64,000 nucleotides of DNA from an uncultured Winogradskyella sp. GTDB taxonomy: Bacteria; Bacteroidota; Bacteroidia; Flavobacteriales; Flavobacteriaceae. The notes under the pieces are model-generated. The model worked only from the letters and a program-made list of their open reading frames with translations, was not told where the DNA came from and did not search any database. The position numbers and the translations under genes are program-made. The stretch is from assembly GCF_947498005.1 (NCBI RefSeq), contig NZ_CANMIW010000002.1, positions 434,001 to 498,000 of the forward strand, read 5' to 3'. Each line of letters starts with the position of its first letter. Positions within the stretch are counted from its first letter, which is position 1. This document shows positions 36,416-44,703 of this stretch, piece by piece.

Positions 36416-36423
36416 CAAAGATA
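36416..36423 (-). promoter_or_regulatory. TAnnTTTG element that fixes the transporter start
   Basis: The minus strand reads TATCTTTG; transcription would start near 36410, leaving the ATG at 36393 as the first usable codon. Confidence 0.65.
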
Positions 36424-36483
36424 ACCGCAATTGATATTAGTTAGTACTTTATATACACAAAAAGTTAACGCAAATAGATGAAG

Positions 36484-37689
36484 TTAAAAAGCAATCTCTA
36501 CCTGATTGTGTATGATGTCCTCAAAAACTTCGCGTTTTCTAATAAGATGTGCTTTACCTTTATAGACTAAAACTTCAGCAGGTCTGTAACGAGAGTTATA
36601 GTTGCTCGCCATAGAAAAGCAATAAGCACCAGCATTTTTAAAGCATAGAATATCGCCTTCGTTTATTTCTGCAATACGTCTATTATTAGCAAAGGTATCT
36701 GTTTCGCAGATGTATCCTACTACAGAATAGAAACGTTCACGTCCTTTAGGATTAGAAATATTTACAATATCATGCTGAGAACCATATAGCATTGGTCTAA
36801 TTAAGTGATTAAAGCCAGAATCTATCTGAGCAAAAACCGTGGAAGTAGTTTGTTTTACAGCATTCACGTTAGCTAAAAAGACACCAGCCTCACTCACTAA
36901 AAATTTTCCAGGCTCAAAGGCTAAGGTTAAATCTTTGCCGTATTCCTTACAGAATTCATTAAATCGTTTAGATAATTTTTCGCCTAACTCTTCAATATTA
37001 GTTTCAATATCTCCTTCTTTATAAGGTACTTTAAATCCAGATCCAAAATCAATAAATTCTAAATTCTTGAAATTTTTAGCCGTTTCAAATAGAATTTCAC
37101 TGGCATATAAAAACACATCGATATCTAAAATATCGCTTCCTGTATGCATATGAATTCCGTTGATATTCATCTTAGTATTCTTAATAATACGAAGTAATAA
37201 AGGAATTTGATGAATGGAAATCCCAAACTTACTATCAATATGTCCTACAGAAATATTAGTATTTCCTCCAGCCATAACGTGCGGATTAATACGAATACAA
37301 ACAGGAACTTTTGGATGTTTTGTTCCAAATTGCTCTAAGATAGATAGGTTGTCAATATTAATTTGTACACCTAATTTTGCAGCTCTTTCTATTTCTTCAA
37401 GAGAAACGCCATTTGGTGTAAATATTATATTTTCTGGTTTAAATCCTGCCTTTAAACCTAATTGTACTTCTTGGATAGATACAGTATCTATGCTAGAACC
37501 CAATTTGTTAAATAACTTAAGTATTGATAAATTAGAAAGTGCTTTTACAGCATAATTTAATCGCAACTGTTTAACCTTACTAAAAGCTTTTGTTAATCGT
37601 TTGTACTGAAATTCTATTTTTTCAGCATCATAGACATAAACAGGACTTCCAAAATCTTTTGCAATCTTTAATAAGGCGTTATCTTTCAT
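36484..37689 (-). CDS. lysA: Diaminopimelate decarboxylase
   Basis: 401 aa, fold III PLP enzyme. The PLP lysine is K49 in NYAVKALSN. Other marks are HMHTGSDI, DFGSGFKVPY, EPGKFLVSEAG and the C-terminal CETDTFA and GAYCFSMASNYNSR. It makes L-lysine from meso-diaminopimelate, the last step of the pathway. Cytosolic dimer. No promoter matching the consensus is evident. The gene on the other strand upstream encodes an ACT-like protein. Confidence 0.95.
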   Translation of the reverse strand: MKDNALLKIAKDFGSPVYVYDAEKIEFQYKRLTKAFSKVKQLRLNYAVKALSNLSILKLFNKLGSSIDTVSIQEVQLGLKAGFKPENIIFTPNGVSLEEIERAAKLGVQINIDNLSILEQFGTKHPKVPVCIRINPHVMAGGNTNISVGHIDSKFGISIHQIPLLLRIIKNTKMNINGIHMHTGSDILDIDVFLYASEILFETAKNFKNLEFIDFGSGFKVPYKEGDIETNIEELGEKLSKRFNEFCKEYGKDLTLAFEPGKFLVSEAGVFLANVNAVKQTTSTVFAQIDSGFNHLIRPMLYGSQHDIVNISNPKGRERFYSVVGYICETDTFANNRRIAEINEGDILCFKNAGAYCFSMASNYNSRYRPAEVLVYKGKAHLIRKREVFEDIIHNQVEIAF

Positions 37690-37810
37690 TCTTTCTTTAT
37701 CTTAAAATTTATTGTTATTTGAAGTGCCGAAAATAGAATGATTCCTTTTAATAAACATATAAATGTAAAAAAAAGAGTATTTTTACACAAATTGTTAAAT
37801 AATTAACAAA

Positions 37811-38467
37811 ATGAAAACAATCGCATCTTGTGTACAAGAGATAATAGTAGAAAGTCCATTCTTAGAAGAGGGCTTGTCTCGTGAGATCATAAATTTCTCG
37901 GCTTTAGCTAAAGATTTGAAAGAACCAATTTCAAAAATGTTAAGAAAACCAGTAAAAGAAGGTGCTATAATGATGGCTTTACGACGCTATCAACAACCTC
38001 TGAATCTCAAAAATTCTCAGAGTTTAAAAAAGACATTTGATCAGTTAGGAGATATTACTGTGCGTTCTAATCTAAGTGATTTTACATTTCAGAATTCTAC
38101 GACCTTAATAGATAGTCATTCTCAAATTTTAGAAAAAATAAGTAGTAATCACCAGATATTTTATGCATTTACTCGAGGTATGTTTGAGAGCAATATTATT
38201 ATTTCTACCTCAGAAAAGGAAAGTGTATTAAATGCTTTTAAAAACGAAACACAAATAGGGTTGCAAGAAAAATTGTCTGCAATAAGTATTTATTTGCCAA
38301 AGGGTAATTCTAAAATAGTAGGATTATATTATCAAATTTTCAAGCGATTGGCTTGGGAAAATATTACGCTTTATGAAGTCGTATCTACAACAAATGAATT
38401 TACCATTGTAGTAGAAGATTATTTAGTTGATAAAGCGTTTTCAGCGATAAAGCGATTAATTGATTAA
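37811..38467 (+). CDS. Protein with a C-terminal ACT-like domain, unknown function
   Basis: 218 aa, cytosolic. The first 60 residues are helical with a basic stretch (KMLRKPVKEGAIMMALRRYQ). The C-terminal half looks like ACT ligand-binding folds of the aspartokinase type (SAISIYLPKGNSKIVGLYYQIFKRLAWENI, then LYEVVSTTNEFTIVVEDYLVDKAF). ACT domains usually sense amino acids. The gene is divergent from lysA with 121 bases between them, so it may sense lysine or aspartate-family amino acids; that is inference. A TATTTTTA element at 37778-37785 is the likely -7. Confidence 0.6.
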   Translation: MKTIASCVQEIIVESPFLEEGLSREIINFSALAKDLKEPISKMLRKPVKEGAIMMALRRYQQPLNLKNSQSLKKTFDQLGDITVRSNLSDFTFQNSTTLIDSHSQILEKISSNHQIFYAFTRGMFESNIIISTSEKESVLNAFKNETQIGLQEKLSAISIYLPKGNSKIVGLYYQIFKRLAWENITLYEVVSTTNEFTIVVEDYLVDKAFSAIKRLID

Positions 38468-38473
38468 AAACTA

Positions 38474-38504
38474 TTGGTAAAAACTTTTAGTATGTGTATT
38501 TTTG
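38474..38504 (+). promoter_or_regulatory. Promoter of sucC
   Basis: TTG at 38474-38476, a 20-base gap, TATTTTTG at 38497-38504: a full -33/-7 match. The ATG follows 26 bases later. Confidence 0.75.
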
Positions 38505-38530
38505 TTGGACTAATAAACTTCTGATCAAAA

Positions 38531-39721
38531 ATGAATTTACACGAATATCAAGGAAAAGAATTATTGAGCAGTTTTGGAGTACGTATCCAACGTGGTATAG
38601 TAGCCCAAAGTGCTAAGGAAGCTGTAGATGCAGCAAAACAATTAACAGCTGAAACCGAAACAGGTTGGCATGTTATAAAAGCACAAGTTCATGCAGGTGG
38701 ACGTGGTAAAGGTGGCGGTGTGAAACTAGCCAAAAACCTAAAAGAAGTTGAAGAAATTGCAGGACAAATCATAGGTATGGATTTGGTAACACCTCAAACT
38801 TCAGCAGAAGGTAAGCGTGTTCATCAAGTATTAGTTGCTGAGGATGTTTATTATCCAGGTGAAAGCGAGCCAGACGAATTTTATATCTCTGTGCTATTAA
38901 ATCGTGCTACAGGAAGAAATATGATTGTTTATTCTACTGAAGGTGGAATGGATATTGAAACTGTTGCTGAAGAGACACCAGAATTAATACACAATGAAGA
39001 AATTGATCCTTCAACAGGGATTTTACCTTTTCAAGCACGTCGTATAGCTTTTAATTTAGGCTTATCTGGTACTGCTTTTAAAGAAATGACAAAGTTTGTT
39101 ACTGCTCTATATACAGCTTACGATAAGTCTGATGCTTCTTTATTTGAAATCAACCCGGTTTTAAAAACAAGTGATAGCAAAATAATGGCTGTTGATGCTA
39201 AAGTAACATTAGATGCTAATGCTTTATACAGACACAGAGATTTAGCTGAGTTACGTGACTTACGTGAAGAAAATCAAATAGAGGTTGAAGCTGGAGCTTT
39301 AGGACTAAACTATGTAGACTTAGACGGAAACGTTGGTTGTATGGTAAATGGTGCTGGTTTAGCAATGGCAACAATGGATTTAATTAAGCAAGCAGGTGGA
39401 GAACCAGCTAACTTTTTAGATGTTGGTGGTACTGCAGATGCAGCTAGAGTAGAAGCGGCATTTAAAATTATATTAAAAGATCCTGCTGTAAAAGCAATCT
39501 TAATTAACATATTCGGTGGTATTGTGCGTTGTGATAGAGTTGCACAAGGTGTAATTGACGCTTATAAAAACATGGGTAACATTACTGTACCTATCATTGT
39601 TCGTTTACAAGGAACAAATGCAGACATTGCTAAAGAATTAATTGACAATTCTGGTTTAGATGTAATGAGCGCTACAGAATTTCAAGAGGCAGCTGATAAA
39701 GTTCAGACTGTACTTGCATAA
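38531..39721 (+). CDS. sucC: Succinyl-CoA ligase, beta subunit
   Basis: 396 aa, usual length. It has the ATP-grasp start MNLHEYQGKELL, VHAGGRGKGGGVKLAK, the metal-site EINPVL near residue 213, and the CoA-ligase part NGAGLAMATMDL, FLDVGGTADAARV and NIFGGIVRCD. It forms succinyl-CoA or succinate plus ATP/GTP in the citric acid cycle with the alpha subunit SucD, which is not in this window. Monocistronic with a strong promoter and terminator. Confidence 0.95.
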   Translation: MNLHEYQGKELLSSFGVRIQRGIVAQSAKEAVDAAKQLTAETETGWHVIKAQVHAGGRGKGGGVKLAKNLKEVEEIAGQIIGMDLVTPQTSAEGKRVHQVLVAEDVYYPGESEPDEFYISVLLNRATGRNMIVYSTEGGMDIETVAEETPELIHNEEIDPSTGILPFQARRIAFNLGLSGTAFKEMTKFVTALYTAYDKSDASLFEINPVLKTSDSKIMAVDAKVTLDANALYRHRDLAELRDLREENQIEVEAGALGLNYVDLDGNVGCMVNGAGLAMATMDLIKQAGGEPANFLDVGGTADAARVEAAFKIILKDPAVKAILINIFGGIVRCDRVAQGVIDAYKNMGNITVPIIVRLQGTNADIAKELIDNSGLDVMSATEFQEAADKVQTVLA

Positions 39722-39745
39722 GGATAATAAGATTTATTATTATAT

Positions 39746-39775
39746 TAAAAATGCGCCTTCTAAGGCGCATTTTTT
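39746..39775 (+). terminator. Terminator of sucC
   Basis: AAAATGCGCCTT / AAGGCGCATTTT with a 2-base core loop and a T tract. Confidence 0.9.
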
Positions 39776-39884
39776 GTTGGCTAATATTTTGGTTTACTTG
39801 TTGTTATGTTAAAAAACGTTAAGAATTGTAACAGATTTATTTAATGGTCGTCTATAGAGTATCAATCATATAAATCGAACAATT

Positions 39885-40223
39885 ATGAAAACTTTTAAAA
39901 CTATTTTACTAGTCGTAGCAATTACGTTTAGTAGTGTACTTGTAGCAAGTACAGATCCAATCAAGAATTCTACGAAAACTACTATCTCAGAGGTTGTAGG
40001 AGACTTATTAGAAAAACCAAAATTTCACATTGAAAGTGATGAGGTAATTAATGTGTATTTTTTTATTAACAAGAATAACGAAATTGTTGTATTATCTGTA
40101 GAAACAGAAAATTCAACATTAGAAGATTTTGTTAAGAGTCGTTTAAACTACAAAAAGGTACCTAAAGAAATTGCGCAAACCAAAAGATTTAAGATACCTG
40201 TAAAGATTTTGAAATCGAAATAA
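39885..40223 (+). CDS. Small exported protein of unknown function
   Basis: 112 aa with a signal peptide (cut around VLVAS-TDP). The mature part has one alpha/beta unit, VINVYFFINKNNEIVVLSVETENSTLEDFVKSRLNYKKV, resembling TonB C-terminal-like folds seen in small flavobacterial periplasmic proteins. I do not recognise a named family. Closed by its own terminator. Confidence 0.6.
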   Translation: MKTFKTILLVVAITFSSVLVASTDPIKNSTKTTISEVVGDLLEKPKFHIESDEVINVYFFINKNNEIVVLSVETENSTLEDFVKSRLNYKKVPKEIAQTKRFKIPVKILKSK

Positions 40224-40240
40224 TTACGTATTGGAATTTA

Positions 40241-40274
40241 AAAAGAGCAACTATTGATAGTTGCTCTTTTTTTT
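40241..40274 (+). terminator. Terminator of the small exported protein gene
   Basis: AAAAGAGCAACTA / TAGTTGCTCTTTT stem, short loop, T tract. Confidence 0.9.
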
Positions 40275-40310
40275 ATAGCTATTAAAATGGTTGTTTTTTA
40301 AAAGAAAGGA

Positions 40311-40571
40311 TCAATCCTTTTTCTTTGCTGTATTTTTCTTCTCTCCCTTTTTTGGCATTGGCCCACGTAAATGAATAATTAATCCATTCAAGAAATTTCT
40401 TAGAATTTGGTCGCCACAAGCCATAAATTTAGGATGGTCTTCATTTCTAAACAGTGCATTTAACTCACTTTTAGAAATTCTAAAGTCAACGAGTTCTAAT
40501 ATTTTTACAATATCATCATCTCTTAGTTTGTGAGCTACTCTCAGTTTTTTAAATATGTCGTTGTTTGTCAT
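40311..40571 (-). CDS. DUF1456 protein, half-length
   Basis: 86 aa. It matches the DUF1456/YehS repeat (MTNNDIFKKLRVAHKLRDDDIVKILELVDF, then SKSELNALFRNEDHPKF and LRNFLNGLIIHLRGP). The Escherichia protein has two such repeats in about 150 residues; here there is one complete unit plus a basic tail GEKKNTAKKKD. It lies eight bases after the hydrolase gene on the same strand and is probably co-transcribed with it. Confidence 0.75.
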   Translation of the reverse strand: MTNNDIFKKLRVAHKLRDDDIVKILELVDFRISKSELNALFRNEDHPKFMACGDQILRNFLNGLIIHLRGPMPKKGEKKNTAKKKD

Positions 40572-40579
40572 AATTTGAT

Positions 40580-41383
40580 TTATTTAATTAGCCAATTATA
40601 AGCTTTGCCAAAATGCTCTGCCCAAAATTTTTCATTGTGCTGACCACCTTCTATAATATGGCTTTCAATTTGATTTTGTTTTAGTCCTTTAGATGTTAAT
40701 AATTCTAGCATTTCCTCTAGCTTAGGAATCATTGTTTCACCTTCATCTGTACCTGCTAAAAAATAAAACTTTGTTGATTCTCGAATTTCAGTGGTTTTGA
40801 CCAAGTCATAAATTTCTGGGTTTATCCAAAAGGCCGGAGAGAATACACCAGCTTTTCCAAAAGTTTCAGGGTATTTAATTACAGCATAAAAAGATATTAA
40901 TCCACCTAAAGAAGAGCCAAATATAGTTGTATGCTCTGCATCTGTTTTAGTTCTATAGGTTGCATCAATGTGTGGTTTTAAAGTGTTTTTTATAAATGTT
41001 AAGTAGGCATTACCATTTCCGCCATCATATATTTCATTAGTATAAGGTGTCAATTCCTCAATTCGTTTGTTATTTCCATGTTCTATACCAACAATGATAC
41101 TTTTATTCTCGACCAATGTGTCCATATATTCGTCTACTTCCCATTCGCCAGCATATGCTGTTTCGGTATCAAATAAATTTTGAGCATCGTGCATGTAAAT
41201 TACTGAAAACTCTTTTTCAGAATTTTGATAGTCACTTGGTAAATACACCCAAATTGTCTTAAGTGTATCTAATTGAGGTGCTGCAATTGTAAACTTGCTA
41301 ACTTGCTTAGAGGCAGTTGTTTGTGCAGGTGTTATTTGAAGTGCAAAAGCTATAATTACGAGGTATAAATGCTTCAGATTCAT
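40580..41383 (-). CDS. Exported alpha/beta hydrolase, esterase-D-like
   Basis: 267 aa with a signal peptide ending around ALQITPAQ. It has the esterase/enterochelin-esterase layout: VIYMHDAQNLFD, the nucleophile elbow FGSSLGGLISFYA, a late Asp in AGTDEGE, and His in EGGQHNEKFWAEHF. It is a periplasmic or surface hydrolase of ester or peptide-like bonds, substrate unknown. It leads a two-gene operon with the DUF1456 gene. Confidence 0.8.
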   Translation of the reverse strand: MNLKHLYLVIIAFALQITPAQTTASKQVSKFTIAAPQLDTLKTIWVYLPSDYQNSEKEFSVIYMHDAQNLFDTETAYAGEWEVDEYMDTLVENKSIIVGIEHGNNKRIEELTPYTNEIYDGGNGNAYLTFIKNTLKPHIDATYRTKTDAEHTTIFGSSLGGLISFYAVIKYPETFGKAGVFSPAFWINPEIYDLVKTTEIRESTKFYFLAGTDEGETMIPKLEEMLELLTSKGLKQNQIESHIIEGGQHNEKFWAEHFGKAYNWLIK

Positions 41384-41424
41384 GTTAATATAGGTGTAGC
41401 GAATTGATAAACGTTATTATTTGC

Positions 41425-41460
41425 CGACTAAATACAATTAATTTTTCGACAAGATACAGT
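41425..41460. promoter_or_regulatory. Direct repeats with 22-bp period between divergent genes
   Basis: CGACTAAATACAATTA (41425) and CGACAAGATACAGTTA (41447) are near copies 22 bp apart; a third CGAC is at 41465. The ACAATTAAT / ACAGTTATT parts and the spacing resemble a paired LytTR-type box, from memory of the consensus. They lie between the hydrolase gene and the TerB-like gene. Confidence 0.35.
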
Positions 41461-41525
41461 TATTCGACGACAATAAAATAAACAACCTCTGTAACTTTAC
41501 AGTATAATTTTATTCCCTCAAAATC

Positions 41526-41927
41526 ATGATAAATCGAGCTGAAAAATTGAGCCTACTGTCTGAAATGATCGCATTTGCTCAAACAGATGAAAATATAAGA
41601 TCTATTGAATATAATTTTCTATTCAGTATTGCTAAACAATTAGATATTTCAAAAGAAGATTTTGAATACCTCTTTGAGCATCCTGTAACCTACGTGCATC
41701 TAAAATCGCACAGTGAACGCATTGTACAATTTCATAGATTGGTCCTTCTTATGAATTTAGACCATAAGGTGTCTCCTAAACAGTTAGTGAAAATTCACAA
41801 CTTTGGTTTACGTATGGGTTTAAGTCATGAGTCAATTAATCGCGTGTTGGATTTAATGGATAGTTTTCCTAACAAAATTGTACCACCAGATTTTTTAATT
41901 GATATCTTTAAGGTGCAGTATAATTAA
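41526..41927 (+). CDS. Small helical protein, TerB-like
   Basis: 133 aa, all helical, no signal peptide. The pattern AEKLSLLSEMIAFAQTDENIRSIEYNFLFSIAKQLDIS, followed by the two acidic helices near residues 30-50, recalls TerB-type domains. Function unknown. A short palindrome (CTGTAACTTTACAG, 41489-41502) containing a TAACTTTA element lies just upstream. Confidence 0.55.
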   Translation: MINRAEKLSLLSEMIAFAQTDENIRSIEYNFLFSIAKQLDISKEDFEYLFEHPVTYVHLKSHSERIVQFHRLVLLMNLDHKVSPKQLVKIHNFGLRMGLSHESINRVLDLMDSFPNKIVPPDFLIDIFKVQYN

Positions 41928-41986
41928 AATTTAACCTTCATATTTTGAAGTTAAGTTGGTTGTCATTTTGGGAATATGACTTGTTT

Positions 41987-42478
41987 TTAGCTTTTCAATT
42001 CAGTACTTAGGCTATTGATCAGCTTTAAAAACTTTGTTTCTTTAAGTTGCTTTTTTTCTACTCCATAGTTTCGAAAGCGCAGTATTAGTTCATAGTTGTC
42101 TTTTGTTTTAAAAACAATCTTTTCATTATTTAGTATATCTATATTAGTTATTAAATAATGTAGTACGCGGTTTTCTTTTTGTACTATTTGGTATCTATTT
42201 GTATGAAATATAAAATGGCAGTTTCTATCATTGTAATAGTCGAAACCATATATTAATAAATCATCTTCTGAATAGATGATATTCAAATCAACATCCATGA
42301 GAATGCGAATTTTCGAAAATTCTATTCTTCCAGTAATCTTAATTAGGTTAGGATAATCAGATTGTAAAGATTTTAAAAACTGCTCAGTACCTCTCTTTCT
42401 TTTATTATTAAAAATCCAAGAAATAATCATAAACACGACTAACGAGATAAATAATAAAAAGTTTATATCACTATTCAT
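41987..42478 (-). CDS. Membrane-anchored protein of unknown function
   Basis: 163 aa. One N-terminal membrane helix (residues 5-22), a short basic segment, then a soluble beta-rich domain (LIKITGRIEFSKIRILMDVDLNIIYSEDDLLIYGFDYY, then LILRFRNYGVEKK). I recognise no family. It lies downstream of uvrB on the same strand (78-base gap is on the uvrB 3' side) and may be independent. Confidence 0.55.
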   Translation of the reverse strand: MNSDINFLLFISLVVFMIISWIFNNKRKRGTEQFLKSLQSDYPNLIKITGRIEFSKIRILMDVDLNIIYSEDDLLIYGFDYYNDRNCHFIFHTNRYQIVQKENRVLHYLITNIDILNNEKIVFKTKDNYELILRFRNYGVEKKQLKETKFLKLINSLSTELKS

Positions 42479-42556
42479 GTAATGAGTTTGTGAATTTATA
42501 CAATTTGAGTAATTATGTATGTTGAGCTATTAAGACTAATCTTGATTGTTAATGTA

Positions 42557-44560
42557 TTAGGCCTTTAATTTTTCTAGCTTACTCTGATAAGCAGTAATCT
42601 CATCTCTAAAACGAGCAGCTTCTAAAAAGTCTAAAGCTTTGGCCGCTTGTTCCATTAATTTACGTTTTTCTCTTATTTTCTTTTCTAATTCGCCTTTGTT
42701 AAGATATTCACTTTCTGGTTCTGCCGCTATTTGTGCATCAAGTTCTGTTCTGTATGTACTTACAGAATTTTGAGTTAAGGCACTATCTAAACTCTTATTA
42801 AGTGCTTTTGGCACAAGATTATGCTTAGTGTTATAAGCAATTTGTTTTTCGCGTCTATACTCTGTTTCATCAATAGTTTTCTGCATACTTTTAGTTACTT
42901 TATCAGCATACATAATAGCTTTTCCTTCAAGATTTCTTGCAGCTCTACCAACGGTTTGCGTTAATGAACGTGCAGAACGTAGAAAACCTTCTTTGTCAGC
43001 ATCTAAGATTGCAACTAATGATACTTCAGGTAAATCTAACCCTTCACGTAATAAATTAACACCAACCAAAACATCAAACACACCTTTACGCAAATCTTGC
43101 ATAATTTCAACACGTTCTAAAGTATCTACATCACTATGAATATATCGTGTTCTTACTGAAATCCTAGTTAAATATTTGGTTAATTCTTCAGCCATTCTTT
43201 TAGTAAGTGTTGTTACTAAAGTACGTTCATCTTTTTCTACACGAATTTGAATTTCTTCAATTAAATCATCAATTTGATTTAAGCTTGGTCTTACTTCAAT
43301 AATAGGATCTAATAAACCAGTTGGCCTAATCACTTGTTCCACAAAAATTCCATCTGATTTTTGAAGCTCGTAATCTGCAGGAGTTGCGCTTACATAAATA
43401 ACTTGATTTTGAAGGGCTTCAAATTCTTCAAATTTTAAAGGTCTATTATCCATAGCAGCAGGTAAACGAAAACCGTAATCAACTAAGTTAACTTTTCTGC
43501 TTCGGTCGCCTCCATACATTGCATGAACTTGAGATATGGTTACGTGGCTTTCATCTACAACCATTAAAAAATCATCAGGAAAATAATCTAATAAACAGAA
43601 TGGTCTTGTTCCAGGATTTCGTCCATCTAAGTATCTGGAATAGTTCTCAATACCAGAACAATAACCCAATTCGCGAATCATTTCTAAATCAAATTCTGTA
43701 CGTTCTTTAAGCCGTTTGGCTTCAAGATGTTTTCCTATTTCCTTAAAGTAATCATGCTGTTTTACTAAATCATCTTGTATTTCTTTTATAGCACCATTTA
43801 AAACATCTGGAGACGTAACAAACATGTTTGCAGGATAAATATTCAGTCTGTCGTAACGTTCAATGATTTCATTACTACGAGCATCAAAGGCCTCAATTTC
43901 TTCAATTTCATCGCCAAAGAAATGAATTCTAAACGCATGATCTGAATAACCTGGAAACACATCTACTGTATCACCTTTAATTCTAAAGTTTCCGTTTTTA
44001 AATTCTGCCTCTGTTCTAGAGTAAAGACTTTGCACCAATTGATGCAATAATTTGGTGCGTGAAATGACTTGATCTTTCTCTATAGAAATAACATTTTTCT
44101 GAAACTCTACAGGATTTCCTATACCATATAAACATGAAACAGATGCGATTACAATAACATCACGCCTACCAGATAATAGGGAAGAGGTGGTGCTGAGCCG
44201 CATTTTTTCAATTTCCTCGTTAATAGATAGATCTTTTTCTATGTAAACACCAGAAACAGGAATATAGGCTTCAGGTTGATAATAATCGTAGTAAGACACA
44301 AAATACTCAACCGCATTTTCAGGAAAGAATTGTTTAAATTCTGAATAAAGTTGCGCAGCTAAAGTTTTATTGTGAGCCAAAACCAAAGTTGGTCGTTGTA
44401 CTTCTTCAATAACATTGGCAACGGTAAATGTTTTACCAGAACCAGTAACACCTAAAAGCGTTTGGTACTTTTCGTTATCATCGATACCTTTTGCCAATTT
44501 TTTTATGGCTTGTGGCTGATCTCCTGTGGGTTTAAATTCTGACTCAATTTTAAATCGCAT
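42557..44560 (-). CDS. uvrB: UvrB, excinuclease ABC subunit B
   Basis: 667 aa, usual length. Walker A GVTGSGKTFTVAN, the beta-hairpin YYDYYQPEAYIP, helicase motifs VDESHVT and VSATPADYE, QTVGRAARN, and the C-terminal UVR domain (about residues 630-665) that contacts UvrC. It is the central factor of nucleotide excision repair, loading onto damaged DNA from UvrA. The -7 element ends four bases before the ATG, so the mRNA would be leaderless. No LexA-type box was identified. Confidence 0.97.
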   Translation of the reverse strand: MRFKIESEFKPTGDQPQAIKKLAKGIDDNEKYQTLLGVTGSGKTFTVANVIEEVQRPTLVLAHNKTLAAQLYSEFKQFFPENAVEYFVSYYDYYQPEAYIPVSGVYIEKDLSINEEIEKMRLSTTSSLLSGRRDVIVIASVSCLYGIGNPVEFQKNVISIEKDQVISRTKLLHQLVQSLYSRTEAEFKNGNFRIKGDTVDVFPGYSDHAFRIHFFGDEIEEIEAFDARSNEIIERYDRLNIYPANMFVTSPDVLNGAIKEIQDDLVKQHDYFKEIGKHLEAKRLKERTEFDLEMIRELGYCSGIENYSRYLDGRNPGTRPFCLLDYFPDDFLMVVDESHVTISQVHAMYGGDRSRKVNLVDYGFRLPAAMDNRPLKFEEFEALQNQVIYVSATPADYELQKSDGIFVEQVIRPTGLLDPIIEVRPSLNQIDDLIEEIQIRVEKDERTLVTTLTKRMAEELTKYLTRISVRTRYIHSDVDTLERVEIMQDLRKGVFDVLVGVNLLREGLDLPEVSLVAILDADKEGFLRSARSLTQTVGRAARNLEGKAIMYADKVTKSMQKTIDETEYRREKQIAYNTKHNLVPKALNKSLDSALTQNSVSTYRTELDAQIAAEPESEYLNKGELEKKIREKRKLMEQAAKALDFLEAARFRDEITAYQSKLEKLKA

Positions 44561-44564
44561 AATG

Positions 44565-44572
44565 CAAAGTTA
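44565..44572 (-). promoter_or_regulatory. uvrB promoter element, four bases from the ATG
   Basis: The minus strand reads TAACTTTG, then CATT, then ATG. Transcription about six bases downstream would start at or next to the start codon. Confidence 0.6.
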
Positions 44573-44648
44573 CGATAAAGAATTAAGGTCATAACTGTTT
44601 TTTATTTGAGCAAATAAAACAGACTGAATAGTGAATTTTATATCATAA

Positions 44649-44690
44649 AAACCTAAGGCCTAATTTAAGTGCTTTTTTAGACCTTAGGTT
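44649..44690 (-). terminator. Terminator of the S74 protein operon
   Basis: Arms AACCTAAGG-C-CTAA and TTAG-A-CCTTAGGTT form a long stem; on the minus strand it is followed by TTTTT. Confidence 0.75.
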
Positions 44691-44703
44691 GAGTAATACT
44701 TTA

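Noticed and set aside
39826-39832. TGTAACA upstream of the small exported protein gene
   Set aside because: There is no second half-site 21 bp away and no TAnnTTTG at the distance seen in operators A and B, so it is not counted in the regulon.
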